Part shown: positions 7,101 to 14,533 of the stretch, one piece after another
Layout of the letters: every line of letters begins with the position of its first letter
How positions within the stretch are numbered: the stretch's first letter is position 1
Assembly (NCBI GenBank): GCA_944350065.1
Contig: CALVOD010000022.1
Location: forward strand, 1 to 14,799
From: an uncultured Clostridia bacterium
GTDB lineage: Bacteria; Bacillota; Clostridia; Christensenellales; DTU072
Length of the DNA stretch: 14,799 nucleotides
Direction: 5' to 3'
Made by a program: the position numbers and the translations under genes
The notes under the pieces: model-generated
Databases searched by the model: none
Seen by the model: only the letters and a program-made list of their open reading frames with translations
Told to the model about the DNA's origin: nothing

Positions 7101-9145
7101 ACGGCGTTCTCGTGGGCAAAGTGCTCGCTTCCGAAGGCGTTGAAGACGGCGACAACATGAAATATACTTTCACCGCGACCGCCAACCGTTCTTATTATGT
7201 ACGCGCGGTAGCCGAAGTGGACGGCAAGATATACACTTCCGCCGCGAGCACCACGAAGACCGTTTCGGGCGTGACCGGAACCGAGGAGTATATCAGAGAC
7301 ACCGCCCACGAAGCGGAAGCGGAAGCCATCTTCGGCTCCGCCGAAGCGGGTATCGTCAACTACGAGAAATATACCGGATTCACCGACGAGGAACGCGCGT
7401 CGTTCTATTACGGCGCGGGCGATACGCTGGCTTACCGTTCCACTTCGTCGAAGAACCTTCTTATGATCTCGAGCGCGTTCGAAACTTATTTCGGATATAA
7501 GAGCGCCACTTCCACGCTGAGCGCGAATTCCTATTATCGCCTTAGCGTATGGGTTAAGACTGACGGCGGCAAAGCGAGCGTCACTCTCGCCAACAACTCC
7601 AACGCGCTTACCATCAACAGAAATTACGACGACTACAATGCCGCCGAAGACGGCGAATACGTGGGATACGTCAATATCGACACCGCAGGCAAATGGGTGA
7701 GATACGACTTCTATATCGCCACCAATATGTCTTCCGCGACGCTTAACCTCGAGCTCTATCTCGGCAACAAGTACGGCGTGACCGAGAAGGCTCTCGGCGA
7801 CGGCGAGGACGCGACGAAGGTGTCTTACGGTCTGAGCTCGGGCACCGTCTATTTCGACGACGTGATGCTCGTGAAGCTCGACGACGAAGCCGCGTATAAC
7901 AAACTCGTGTACGGTATCGACAACGCCGATACGATAACCGCCGAGGAAATAGCCGCGCTTCTCAAGGACGAATACGGCATCGATACTCCCGCGGAAGACG
8001 TTGCGGAACTTACCGTAGCCGACATAAGGGAAGCGAGAGAGAATGCGGCGGCGCAGCTTAGCGCGCGCGGCGAGACCGCTTCTTACTACACCAACAACTA
8101 TATCTTCAAGGTAGTTGAATATTATACCGATTCCTTCGATAACTACGAAGACGAGACCGAAGACGGCAGTTATCTCGGATACACTCCCGCTTCGTATACT
8201 CACCACAACGCAAGCGGCGCGGAATCGGGCACCGACGACGAGCCCAATATCGTGTACGGCGTATACGACAAGACCAAGATTGACGACGCGTTCGTAAGCT
8301 ATCTGTGCTCCGACGGTTACGCGCTTGCCGACTTCGGCGAGGAAGCGGTCAAGAATTTCCTCACGACCAACCTCGGCGAGACCGGAAACAATATGTATAT
8401 GTTGCTTGCCAACGTACAGGAAGCCGCAGGACAATATTATCAATCCTCGAGCTTCTCTATGAGCGCGACGTCTTACTACAAGATCACCTTCAAGGCGAAG
8501 CTCCTCGCGGAAGCGGGCACCAAAGCGGAATTCCGTCTCGTATACGACAACACAAACGGATATTGGGAAACCCTTTATATCGAACCGGGTACCTCGATGC
8601 TCGAGTACACGTTCTACTACTATAACGAATCCGCTTCCTCTCACAGCGTATATTTGAACTACACGCTCGGCAGTAACGACGCGCAGGGCGAAGACGAGAA
8701 AGTGGAGAACTTCGTAGTCGGCATGCTCGCGATAGACGATGTTACCATCACCAAGCTCGACGACGGCACCGAGTACGACGCGGCGGTAGCGGCTGTCGAG
8801 GACGGCTCCGCAGTGAGAACGGGCACCTATAAGACCGAAGCGACTCCCGAAGATGACGAGGACGATAGCGACGGCGGAGATGACGGTAAAGACGAGGGCG
8901 ACGACGATAGAGAGATAGATCCGCAGGTATGGCTCATCGTTTCTTCGGTAGTCATCGGTATAATCCTTATCGCGGTTATCGTAATACTCTCCTACAGGAA
9001 GCTCAAAGACAAGGTGGTCAAGAAACTCAGAAAGACCAAAGTCGAAAGCAAAGTGCCCGTGGATATCGAGAACAAACAGATTCAAGAGGCGCGCAAGGGT
9101 AAGGACCGCAAGAAGGACATTACCCCCGACGAATACGACGATTAA
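4166..9145 (+). CDS. giant double-anchored surface protein with repeated CBM-like modules
   Basis: This 1659-residue protein is unrecognised as a whole. Residues 1-25 are a lipoprotein signal peptide with lipobox IAVAC (lipidated C26), followed by an Asp-rich linker (31-38). Five jelly-roll-like units follow, each with a YYxLxVWV-type strand (at 163, 475, 766, 1123 and 1437) and a closing GTVxFDxVxLxxL-type strand (at 255, about 623, 848, 1226 and about 1519). ITNGTF (50) and ITNGDF (889) resemble the first strand of CBM4/9-like carbohydrate-binding domains. Unit 2 contains a charged helical insert (about 509-554). A fibronectin type III domain occupies about 936-1035, inside unit 4. A second acidic linker (1562-1585) leads to a transmembrane helix (1588-1608) and a 51-residue basic tail (1609-1659). 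ATG 4166 follows GGTGGT; an upstream in-frame start at 4082 would bury the signal peptide. No catalytic motif is visible. A role in binding glycans at the cell surface is inference. Confidence 0.7.
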   Translation: MKKSRKFLYTLLAALLIFCVVIAVACEPPADPDDDDDDGSSETVTDTAAITNGTFATASGASSAYVKTNVTGWSIATDDGSWKNTAAGLVYGVVDLGESNFNTNKNAINTQLEYPGIAPNTPKDGNGNNTDNNALVISMSADESYGSIFYSASKVATIAKGKYYKLTVDVWTDLIFDETDTDMTKRGATLAIGDDARVEYLSINTEQRWQTYEIYFEGNNYEDRTISIQLWLGHGPSTLYDADNNTVANPYLAKGTVMFDNVVLTELATEDGVCAEYEAALTENFNALCPEAASESTDISRALNINVGRQTVVSLVYPDVNFTAYRPYDAGTTNRTYIKPFYTAKVGDASNYTWVLGKEGLENDDDFPEYTTISNSYQSYSSDPRGIFDMSKLYSFEKEEDSGNLVPTDTFAELCASFKAPAIEDFYNPSTGAYNLAYGANPLDSKALLIYHLNNAISGAGYVSDYNLLIESNKYYEISVWVYIWVPEIDAPEEPEAVEDPGEAPVRNDFLTDEEYETALEDYNKKKDAYDQYVEDMEVYESELSDYNNYMQYVNGDEKVYATFRLSGATTDTKLEVQSDGYWGSWQQLTIKVKGNELADRQLQLEFWYGEGEWGDDTLYPGGCFFDSLTIKEYSELGAGENEEDYKPLSVLEETDYAGFGLTPDVASPEFTAIDAAKEGEGWRYAMVDDRTSADLVTVGKIGGTYAYNTETVFTDPNLAGMTAPGTFAIGEDKFDVVMLSHKDYTATTLTYMPAEGFMKVQPNHFYRLSMWVNTVDLASGSTFKVSVYDKETEAVVNSSAAVSSIAAGEWTEISVLFKGSATSAKELYLYFEFGSGNIYTPASHTKGTVLITACTFTEVDYSEYNTATSGTYVKKVSLTETSSSTSSITNGDFSSISDTNYSDDDEDEIFDDEGNIIGVASPSSWTSTSAANALGAVTVSVSGVTLSWNRVNPEVTAYYVYMNGFRNENADNTYSREDGVLVGKVLASEGVEDGDNMKYTFTATANRSYYVRAVAEVDGKIYTSAASTTKTVSGVTGTEEYIRDTAHEAEAEAIFGSAEAGIVNYEKYTGFTDEERASFYYGAGDTLAYRSTSSKNLLMISSAFETYFGYKSATSTLSANSYYRLSVWVKTDGGKASVTLANNSNALTINRNYDDYNAAEDGEYVGYVNIDTAGKWVRYDFYIATNMSSATLNLELYLGNKYGVTEKALGDGEDATKVSYGLSSGTVYFDDVMLVKLDDEAAYNKLVYGIDNADTITAEEIAALLKDEYGIDTPAEDVAELTVADIREARENAAAQLSARGETASYYTNNYIFKVVEYYTDSFDNYEDETEDGSYLGYTPASYTHHNASGAESGTDDEPNIVYGVYDKTKIDDAFVSYLCSDGYALADFGEEAVKNFLTTNLGETGNNMYMLLANVQEAAGQYYQSSSFSMSATSYYKITFKAKLLAEAGTKAEFRLVYDNTNGYWETLYIEPGTSMLEYTFYYYNESASSHSVYLNYTLGSNDAQGEDEKVENFVVGMLAIDDVTITKLDDGTEYDAAVAAVEDGSAVRTGTYKTEATPEDDEDDSDGGDDGKDEGDDDREIDPQVWLIVSSVVIGIILIAVIVILSYRKLKDKVVKKLRKTKVESKVPVDIENKQIQEARKGKDRKKDITPDEYDD

Positions 9146-9170
9146 CGCGCGTTTCGACCTAAAATGACGC

Positions 9171-9207
9171 TACGGCGTTCCCGAAAAGGGGACGCCGTAT
9201 TTTTTTT
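9171..9207 (+). terminator. intrinsic terminator of the surface protein gene
   Basis: ACGGCGTTCCC (9172-9182) pairs with GGGGACGCCGT (9188-9198) around a GAAAA loop, with one G-U pair, and a run of eight T follows (9200-9207). The structure starts 26 bases past the stop codon and cleanly separates this gene from the rnf operon. Confidence 0.93.
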
Positions 9208-9273
9208 CGTAAGACCGAGAATGGGGTAGCTCGGCACATGGCGGAATTTTTTTCCGTCGGCGGAAATTGGGTA

Positions 9274-9302
9274 TTTACTTTAGCGCGCGAAACCGTTATA
9301 AT
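9274..9302 (+). promoter_or_regulatory. rnf operon promoter
   Basis: TTTACT (9274-9279) and a consensus TATAAT (9297-9302) are separated by exactly 17 bases. Transcription would start near 9309, only about two bases before the rnfC ATG at 9311. The stretch 9208-9273 holds only weak short hairpins (for example 9251-9256 with 9261-9266) and no gene. Confidence 0.7.
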
Positions 9303-9310
9303 GAATATGT

Positions 9311-10603
9311 ATGAAACTCACTTTTAAGCACGGTATTCATCCCAAGGAGAGGAAAGAGCTTTCGGCGGACAGTCCGATAGAGACGATGCCCGTCGGCGAC
9401 AAGGTTTACGTTCCGCTTACACAACACATCGGCGCGCCCGCGGAAATTTGCGTCGCGGTAGGCGATCCCGTCAAAGCGGGCACGCTTATCGGGAAAGCCG
9501 CGTCCTACGTATCCGCCAACGTATTCAGCCCTATATCGGGCAAAGTGTCGGCAATCGTACGTCGCGTGAACGCCGCCGGTAGAAAGATACCGCACGTCGT
9601 TATCGACAACGACGGCGAGTACGCCGAGGAAACGCTTCTTCCGCTTACGGAGCCTACGCGCGAACAGATCATCGCGCGCTGTAAGGAAGCGGGTATCGTC
9701 GGTATGGGCGGCGCAACCTTCCCCACGCACGTCAAACTGGAGACCAAGTCTGACGTGAAAGCGCTGATAATCAACGGCTCCGAATGCGAGCCGTACATTA
9801 CCACGGATTATCGGCTTATGCTCGAGCGGCCCGAAAACGTAGTCGCCGGTATCAAGCTGCTTGCCGCGGCTCTCGGTACGGACACCGTACTCGTAGGAAT
9901 AGAGGGCAACAAGCGCGACGCCATCGACAGAATGATATACGCTACGGAAAACGATGAGGGCATACTAATACACGAACTTAAAACAAAGTATCCGCAGGGC
10001 GGCGAAAAACAGCTCATTTACGCTTTGACCAAGGAGAAGGTGCCCAACGGCGGGCTTCCTTCCGACGTGGGGTACATAGTGCTCAATATTTCCACCGCGT
10101 ACGCCGTGTACGAAGCCTGCGTTCTCGGGAAACCCTGTTACGCGCGTTTCATGACGGTGTCGGGAGAGGCGATTGCCCGCCCCGCAAACCTTTACGTAAG
10201 GACGGGAATTCCGTTTTCGGAAATAGCGGAATACCTCGGAGTGCGCGAGGAATACGTCAAAGCCGTTTCGGGCGGTCCCATGATGGGTATTTCGCTTGCG
10301 AGTCTCGAGCCCGCGGTAACCAAAGGCAGCAGCGCGCTTCTTTTGCTTACCGAGCGTGAGATACGCGCCGTAAAGCCCACCGCCTGTCTGAATTGCGCGC
10401 GTTGCGCTTCGGTGTGTCCGATGAACCTGATGCCGATGATGACCGACGCGCTTATTTTGCAGGATAAAATAAAGGATGCCAAGGAGTATTATCCTATGAG
10501 CTGTATCGAATGCGGGTGTTGCGCCTACGTGTGCCCCGCAAAAAGACCTCTCGTTCAGTCCCAGAGGCTGGCGAAGAAACTTATCAGAGAACTTAAAATT
10601 TGA
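9311..10603 (+). CDS. rnfC: Rnf complex subunit C (NADH-binding iron-sulfur flavoprotein subunit)
   Basis: The 430-residue peripheral subunit is where NAD+ is reduced in the ferredoxin:NAD+ oxidoreductase. The N-terminus (KLTFKHGIHP, then VPLTQHIGAP and a biotinyl-like VGDPVKAGTLIGKA region) is the RnfC signature. GMGGATFP (131-138) and NGSECEPYIT (155-164) belong to the flavin and NADH site shared with complex I 51-kDa subunits. Two [4Fe-4S] motifs follow: C359, C362, C365, C369 and C398, C401, C404, C408, with an extra C403. It lacks the long C-terminal repeat extension of proteobacterial RnfC, as usual in Clostridia. It is the first gene of rnfCDGEAB. No Shine-Dalgarno site precedes the ATG and the promoter -10 ends only eight bases upstream, so translation is probably near-leaderless. 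Confidence 0.96.
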   Translation: MKLTFKHGIHPKERKELSADSPIETMPVGDKVYVPLTQHIGAPAEICVAVGDPVKAGTLIGKAASYVSANVFSPISGKVSAIVRRVNAAGRKIPHVVIDNDGEYAEETLLPLTEPTREQIIARCKEAGIVGMGGATFPTHVKLETKSDVKALIINGSECEPYITTDYRLMLERPENVVAGIKLLAAALGTDTVLVGIEGNKRDAIDRMIYATENDEGILIHELKTKYPQGGEKQLIYALTKEKVPNGGLPSDVGYIVLNISTAYAVYEACVLGKPCYARFMTVSGEAIARPANLYVRTGIPFSEIAEYLGVREEYVKAVSGGPMMGISLASLEPAVTKGSSALLLLTEREIRAVKPTACLNCARCASVCPMNLMPMMTDALILQDKIKDAKEYYPMSCIECGCCAYVCPAKRPLVQSQRLAKKLIRELKI

Positions 10604-10614
10604 GCGGAGGGGCT

Positions 10615-11664
10615 ATGAAAGAAGAAAGTACCCGTAAACTGCTCGTATCCTCCTCGCCGCACGTAGGCAGCAACCTTACGACCGAAAAAATCATGTTGCA
10701 CGTCATCATCGCGTTGAGCTTCTGTCTCATAGCGGGCGTGGTGATATTCGGCGTGTACAGCCTTCTTACGGTCGCGCTGTGCGTAGCGAGTTCGGTGTGC
10801 GGCGAAACCCTGTACAATCTCATTCGCAAAAAACCCAATACCGTCAAAGATCTTTCCGCGGTCGTAACCGGTATGATACTGGGACTCAACCTTCCTCCCA
10901 CGGTACCGTTCTACGTGCCGATAGCGGGGGGATTGGTGGCGATAATGTTCGTGAAAATGCTTTTCGGCGGCTTAGGAAGGAATTTCGCCAATCCCGCGGC
11001 TACGGGACGCGTTTTCCTGTTGCTTTCCTGGAGCACGCAGATGATGGAGTATATCCGTCCCATCGATTACGCTTCGGGCGCGTTTAGCGTGAAGGACTTT
11101 TTCGTGGGTTTCGTGGACAACGCCGCTTACGTGACGAGCGCCACCCCGCTCGCCGAAGTGAAAAGCGCCGCAGGTACCGGCAACGTTGAAGTAGATCTTC
11201 TCGATATGTTCCTCGGCAATATCCCCGGCACGATAGGCGAGGTTTGCGCCGTGGCGATAATCGCAGCCGCGATATATCTTATCGCTTTCAAAATAATCGA
11301 CTGGAAAATCCCGCTTACCTATTTCGCGGGGATTGCGCTTTTCAGCCTCATTTTCTATAAAAACGGTTGGAATTTCATTCTGCCCAACCTTCTGGGCGGC
11401 GGCGTGCTTTTCGCCGGCGTGTTCATGCTTACCGATTACGCCACTTCGCCCAATACGCGCGCGGGTACGATAATATTTGCTTTAGGAGCGGCGTTGCTTA
11501 CGATTCTTATCCGCCGTTACGGCGGTATGAACGAGGGCGCGAGCTTCGCCATACTCCTCATGAACCTGCTCGTTCCGCTCATCGACAAGGCTTGTAAACC
11601 CCGTCCTTTCGGCTACCGCAAACCGCCTAAAGTCAAAAAGGACAAAAAGGAGGCGGCGCTATGA
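10615..11664 (+). CDS. rnfD: Rnf complex subunit D (membrane flavoprotein)
   Basis: The 349-residue polytopic membrane protein of the NqrB/RnfD family carries covalent FMN and takes part in electron transfer coupled to ion translocation. The TSATPL motif places the flavinylated threonine at T177, on the outer face, for ApbE-type attachment; no apbE gene is in the window. Conserved NFANPAATGR and LPPTVPFYVP segments support the family. The last 20 residues are Lys-rich and cytoplasmic. ATG 10615 is preferred over an in-frame TTG at 10600 because GGAGG (10606-10610) lies before it; the TTG would overlap the rnfC stop. The stop codon overlaps the rnfG start (ATGA), indicating translational coupling. 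Confidence 0.96.
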   Translation: MKEESTRKLLVSSSPHVGSNLTTEKIMLHVIIALSFCLIAGVVIFGVYSLLTVALCVASSVCGETLYNLIRKKPNTVKDLSAVVTGMILGLNLPPTVPFYVPIAGGLVAIMFVKMLFGGLGRNFANPAATGRVFLLLSWSTQMMEYIRPIDYASGAFSVKDFFVGFVDNAAYVTSATPLAEVKSAAGTGNVEVDLLDMFLGNIPGTIGEVCAVAIIAAAIYLIAFKIIDWKIPLTYFAGIALFSLIFYKNGWNFILPNLLGGGVLFAGVFMLTDYATSPNTRAGTIIFALGAALLTILIRRYGGMNEGASFAILLMNLLVPLIDKACKPRPFGYRKPPKVKKDKKEAAL

Positions 11665-12266
11665 AGAAGCTGAACGTGTCCAAAGAAAGCGTCCGCATAG
11701 TGGTTTGCCTCGGAGTGATAGCTCTCATTGCGTCGTTGCTTCTTGCGGTGGTCAACCTTTTCACGCAGGTGGACGAAGCCGCGGAATTGCGTAAGGCGAT
11801 AGGCGAGGTTTACGCGGAAGCGGAAATAGACAGAGAAATAGACCTCAAGGATTTCGAGGATACCGACGGAACGGAGGTGCTTAACGTCTTCGTCGCCACC
11901 GACGGCGCGTATATTATCCTTATCCACGTCGACAAAGCGGACAAAGTAGGGTATAACGCCGAAGGCGTCAGCATGCTCGTCGTCATCAAGGACGGAGAAA
12001 TCGTCAAGCTGAGCGGTTACAGCCACTCCGAAACGCCGGGGCTCGGCGCCAACGCTTTCAAAGACAATCATCTCAATCAATATATAGGACTTACCACGGA
12101 GGACTTCGACGTGTCGGGAGGGGAACAGATAGTCGCCCCCGACAGCGGATATTTCACCCCCGTCAAAGTCACCAGCGCAACCTATACCACCAACGCCGTA
12201 TTCCTTGCGGTGAAGGCTTCGGTGCGCGCCTACGTACAACTCACCGGAGGTACCGCAAATGGCTAA
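11661..12266 (+). CDS. rnfG: Rnf complex subunit G (FMN-bearing subunit)
   Basis: The 201-residue protein has one N-terminal membrane anchor (about 11-35) and an outward-facing FMN-binding domain. The TSATYTTNAV segment near the C-terminus gives the covalent FMN site at T174, following the known pattern T(S/G)AT. GYSHSETPGLGANAF (about 115-129) is the conserved FMN-domain core. It passes electrons between RnfD and the membrane core subunits. AAGGAGG (11647-11653) precedes the ATG, the start overlaps the rnfD stop by four bases, and the end overlaps rnfE by eight bases. Confidence 0.95.
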   Translation: MKKLNVSKESVRIVVCLGVIALIASLLLAVVNLFTQVDEAAELRKAIGEVYAEAEIDREIDLKDFEDTDGTEVLNVFVATDGAYIILIHVDKADKVGYNAEGVSMLVVIKDGEIVKLSGYSHSETPGLGANAFKDNHLNQYIGLTTEDFDVSGGEQIVAPDSGYFTPVKVTSATYTTNAVFLAVKASVRAYVQLTGGTANG

Positions 12267-13032
12267 AGACGCAACACGCAATCTCCGTGAAACTTTCGAA
12301 CCGCTCACTTCGGGCGTGTTCAAGAACAACGCGACCTTCCGACTTGTGCTCGGGACCTGCCCCACGCTTGCAGTTACGACGAGCGCTATAAACGGTCTTT
12401 CGATGGGGCTTGCCACCACCTTCGTGCTCGTGTGCTCCAACGCGATAGTTTCGCTTCTCAGGAATTTCATTCCCCGTAAGGTGCGCATACCCGCGTATAT
12501 CCTCGTTATAGCGACGTTCTCGACGCTCGTGCAGATGATAATGCGGAAGTGGCTTCCCGACTTGTACGATTCGCTGGGACTGTTCCTGTCCCTCGTGGTC
12601 GTCAACTGCATACTGCTCGCGCGAGCGGAAAGTTATGCCTCGCTCAATCCCGTTATCCCTTCGGTGCTCGACGGAATAGGAATAGGGCTCGGCTTCGCGT
12701 TCTCGCTCACGCTTCTCGGTATGATAAGAGAATTCCTCGGCGCGGGCGCGCTGTTCGGATACGAATTCACGGCGCTCGTGGAAGCGGGACTGCCTATGAC
12801 GATATTCGTTCTGCCCGCAGGCGGATTCCTCGTCTACGGCTTAATGATGGTCATTTACAACGCCGCAGTGAAAGCCGTCGAAAACGCCCTTAAAAAGCGC
12901 GCCGAAAATAAAAACAACGATAACGACGGCGTTCCCAAAGATAAGAACGGGAAACCGATACCGCTTATTCTGGAGCCCGAAACCGGGACAGACGCCATAG
13001 AAGCGTTGAACAGGGAAGGAGGTGACGCGTAA
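12259..13032 (+). CDS. rnfE: Rnf complex subunit E (membrane core)
   Basis: The 257-residue integral membrane protein pairs with RnfA as an inverted pseudo-symmetric dimer. C34 in LGTCPTLAV and C117 in VVNCILLARAE lie in the half-helix motifs that hold an intramembrane [2Fe-2S] cluster between RnfE and RnfA. About six membrane helices end near residue 208. The remaining 49 residues (about 209-257) are a charged, Asn/Asp/Lys-rich tail not found in the compact family core of roughly 200 residues. GGAGG (12246-12250) precedes the ATG. The start overlaps the rnfG stop and the stop shares one base with the rnfA start. Confidence 0.95.
   Translation: MAKDATRNLRETFEPLTSGVFKNNATFRLVLGTCPTLAVTTSAINGLSMGLATTFVLVCSNAIVSLLRNFIPRKVRIPAYILVIATFSTLVQMIMRKWLPDLYDSLGLFLSLVVVNCILLARAESYASLNPVIPSVLDGIGIGLGFAFSLTLLGMIREFLGAGALFGYEFTALVEAGLPMTIFVLPAGGFLVYGLMMVIYNAAVKAVENALKKRAENKNNDNDGVPKDKNGKPIPLILEPETGTDAIEALNREGGDA
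13016..13025 (+). promoter_or_regulatory. full-length Shine-Dalgarno site for rnfA
   Basis: AAGGAGGTGA matches the complete anti-Shine-Dalgarno complement of typical 16S rRNA 3' ends, six bases before the rnfA ATG. It lies within the last codons of rnfE. It fixes the rnfA start and contrasts with rnfC, which has no such site. Confidence 0.85.
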
Positions 13033-13616
13033 TGCCGTACGTATTGCTCATAGTCATCAACGCCGTATTCGTCAATAACTTCGTTTTGTCGCGTTTCTTG
13101 GGTATTTGCCCTTTCCTCGGGGTAAGCAAAAAGACCGATACCGCGCTCGGTATGGGGCTTGCGGTCATATTCGTAATGGGCGTTGCGAGCGTTATTACCT
13201 ACGCCATAGACCTTGCGCTCGTAGCGGCGGGTATAGAATATCTGCGCACGATAGTATTCATTCTCGTGATAGCGGCGCTCATACAGCTCGTGGAAATTTT
13301 CGTGAAACGCTTTTCGCCCTCGCTTTACAGCGCGCTCGGCGTATATCTTCCGCTCATAACCACCAACTGCGCCGTGCTCGGCGTGGCGATCATGAACGTG
13401 ACGGAGCTTGCTACCACGAATATCCTTTATTCTTTCGTGAACGGCGTCGCTTCCGGAGTGGGTTTCACGATAGCCATTCTCATACTCGCGGGTATCCGCG
13501 AGAAATTGGAGCTTGCGGACATCCCCGAGAGCTTCAAAGGCTTCCCCATAACGCTTGCCGCCGCGGCGGTTATAGCGATGGGATTCGCGGCGTTCTCCGG
13601 ATTGAGTTTCGGTTAA
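13032..13616 (+). CDS. rnfA: Rnf complex subunit A (membrane core)
   Basis: The 194-residue protein with six predicted membrane helices has the normal family length. N-terminal NNFVLSRFLGICPFLGVS carries C26, and TTNCAVLGVAIMN carries C113; these two cysteines pair with those of RnfE around the shared [2Fe-2S] cluster. RnfA and RnfE together form the electron path across the membrane. The start shares one base with the rnfE stop (TAATG), and nine bases separate the stop from rnfB. Confidence 0.97.
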   Translation: MPYVLLIVINAVFVNNFVLSRFLGICPFLGVSKKTDTALGMGLAVIFVMGVASVITYAIDLALVAAGIEYLRTIVFILVIAALIQLVEIFVKRFSPSLYSALGVYLPLITTNCAVLGVAIMNVTELATTNILYSFVNGVASGVGFTIAILILAGIREKLELADIPESFKGFPITLAAAAVIAMGFAAFSGLSFG

Positions 13617-13625
13617 GGAGGTCCT

Positions 13626-14426
13626 ATGCCAGTAGCTTTACAGATATTGATACCGGTTATACTTCTTACGGGGCTTGCGGTGGTATTCGCGGTACTGATC
13701 GCCGTTTGCTCGAAGAAATTCGCCGTCGTGACCGATGAGCGGGTGGATAAAGTGGCGTCGCTTCTGTCGGGAGCGAATTGCGGCGGTTGCGGCTACGCCG
13801 GCTGCGACGCTTTCGCGGCGGCGCTCGTAAAAGGCGAAGCGCAGCTCGGTATGTGCAACGCCACGTCCAAGGCCAACAAAGTCCTTATCGCGGAAGTGCT
13901 CGGAGGAGCGGACGCGGGAGAGGAAACGATAGTGGTGTGCGCCTGCAGCGGCGGCGAGCTTTGTTCGGACAAGTACGATTATCAGGGTTACGGGGACTGC
14001 GCTTCGGTGGAGCTTCTTGCGGGCGGCAGAAAATCCTGCCCCGTGGGGTGCATAGGTATGTCGAAGTGCGTTTCGGAGTGTCCGGCGCACGCAATAGACA
14101 TAGTAGGCGGCGTAGCCGTAGTCAATCAGGAGAAGTGCGTATCCTGCGGCAGGTGCATAATGTATTGCCCCAAAAAACTGCTTAAACGCGTACCGGCCTC
14201 GGCGAAATACTATATCGCGTGCAGTAACTGCGACAAAGGCAAGGAAGTGCGCGTAAATTGCGCTCACGGCTGCATAGGGTGCGGACTTTGCGCCAGGAAC
14301 TGTCCCGAAGGCGCCATAACGCTCAAGGACAATCTGCCCGTTATAGACTACGAAAAATGCGTTTCGTGCGGCGTTTGCGCCGAGAAATGCCCTTCGAAGT
14401 GCATACTCGCCGTCAAAACGAAATAA
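13626..14426 (+). CDS. rnfB: Rnf complex subunit B (ferredoxin-accepting polyferredoxin)
   Basis: The 266-residue subunit accepts electrons from reduced ferredoxin. An N-terminal membrane helix (about 4-28) is followed by the RnfB-type cluster motif GANCGGCGYAGC with C52, C55, C60 and C77. A cysteine-rich region follows (C105, C107, C113, C125, C138, C142, C148, C152). Then come ferredoxin motifs C171/C174/C177/C181 and C216/C219/C222/C226 (with C199, C202 and C212 nearby), and C245/C248/C251/C255. The number of cysteines fits five or six [4Fe-4S] clusters, as in clostridial rather than proteobacterial RnfB. AAGGAGGT (13615-13622) precedes the ATG. It is the last gene of the operon; the terminator follows about 110 bases later. 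Confidence 0.97.
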   Translation: MPVALQILIPVILLTGLAVVFAVLIAVCSKKFAVVTDERVDKVASLLSGANCGGCGYAGCDAFAAALVKGEAQLGMCNATSKANKVLIAEVLGGADAGEETIVVCACSGGELCSDKYDYQGYGDCASVELLAGGRKSCPVGCIGMSKCVSECPAHAIDIVGGVAVVNQEKCVSCGRCIMYCPKKLLKRVPASAKYYIACSNCDKGKEVRVNCAHGCIGCGLCARNCPEGAITLKDNLPVIDYEKCVSCGVCAEKCPSKCILAVKTK

Positions 14427-14533
14427 AAACGGCTTGCGCAAATTTATCCGAAAATCAGAAAAAAGCGTTCCGTTAAGTGCGTGTCCCATAGGGATTTTTA
14501 TAAGCGTTATATAATTGCACTTTCAAGCGGAGA

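Noticed and set aside
6242..9085. 947-residue open reading frame on the minus strand inside the surface protein gene
   Set aside because: It lies in codon register opposite a gene with clear signal peptide, repeats and membrane helix. Its translation is low-complexity, and it has no ribosome site or promoter. It is explained by codon bias.
9208..9273. Short hairpins before the rnf promoter as a possible leader regulator
   Set aside because: They lie upstream of the predicted transcription start, so they would not be in the rnf mRNA, and their stems are only five to six base pairs.
14460..14500. THF-riboswitch-like string GTTCCGTTAAGTGCGTG after rnfB
   Set aside because: Only one short conserved-looking block is present. 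The GGGATGTCG and ACGAA blocks and the paired helices are missing.
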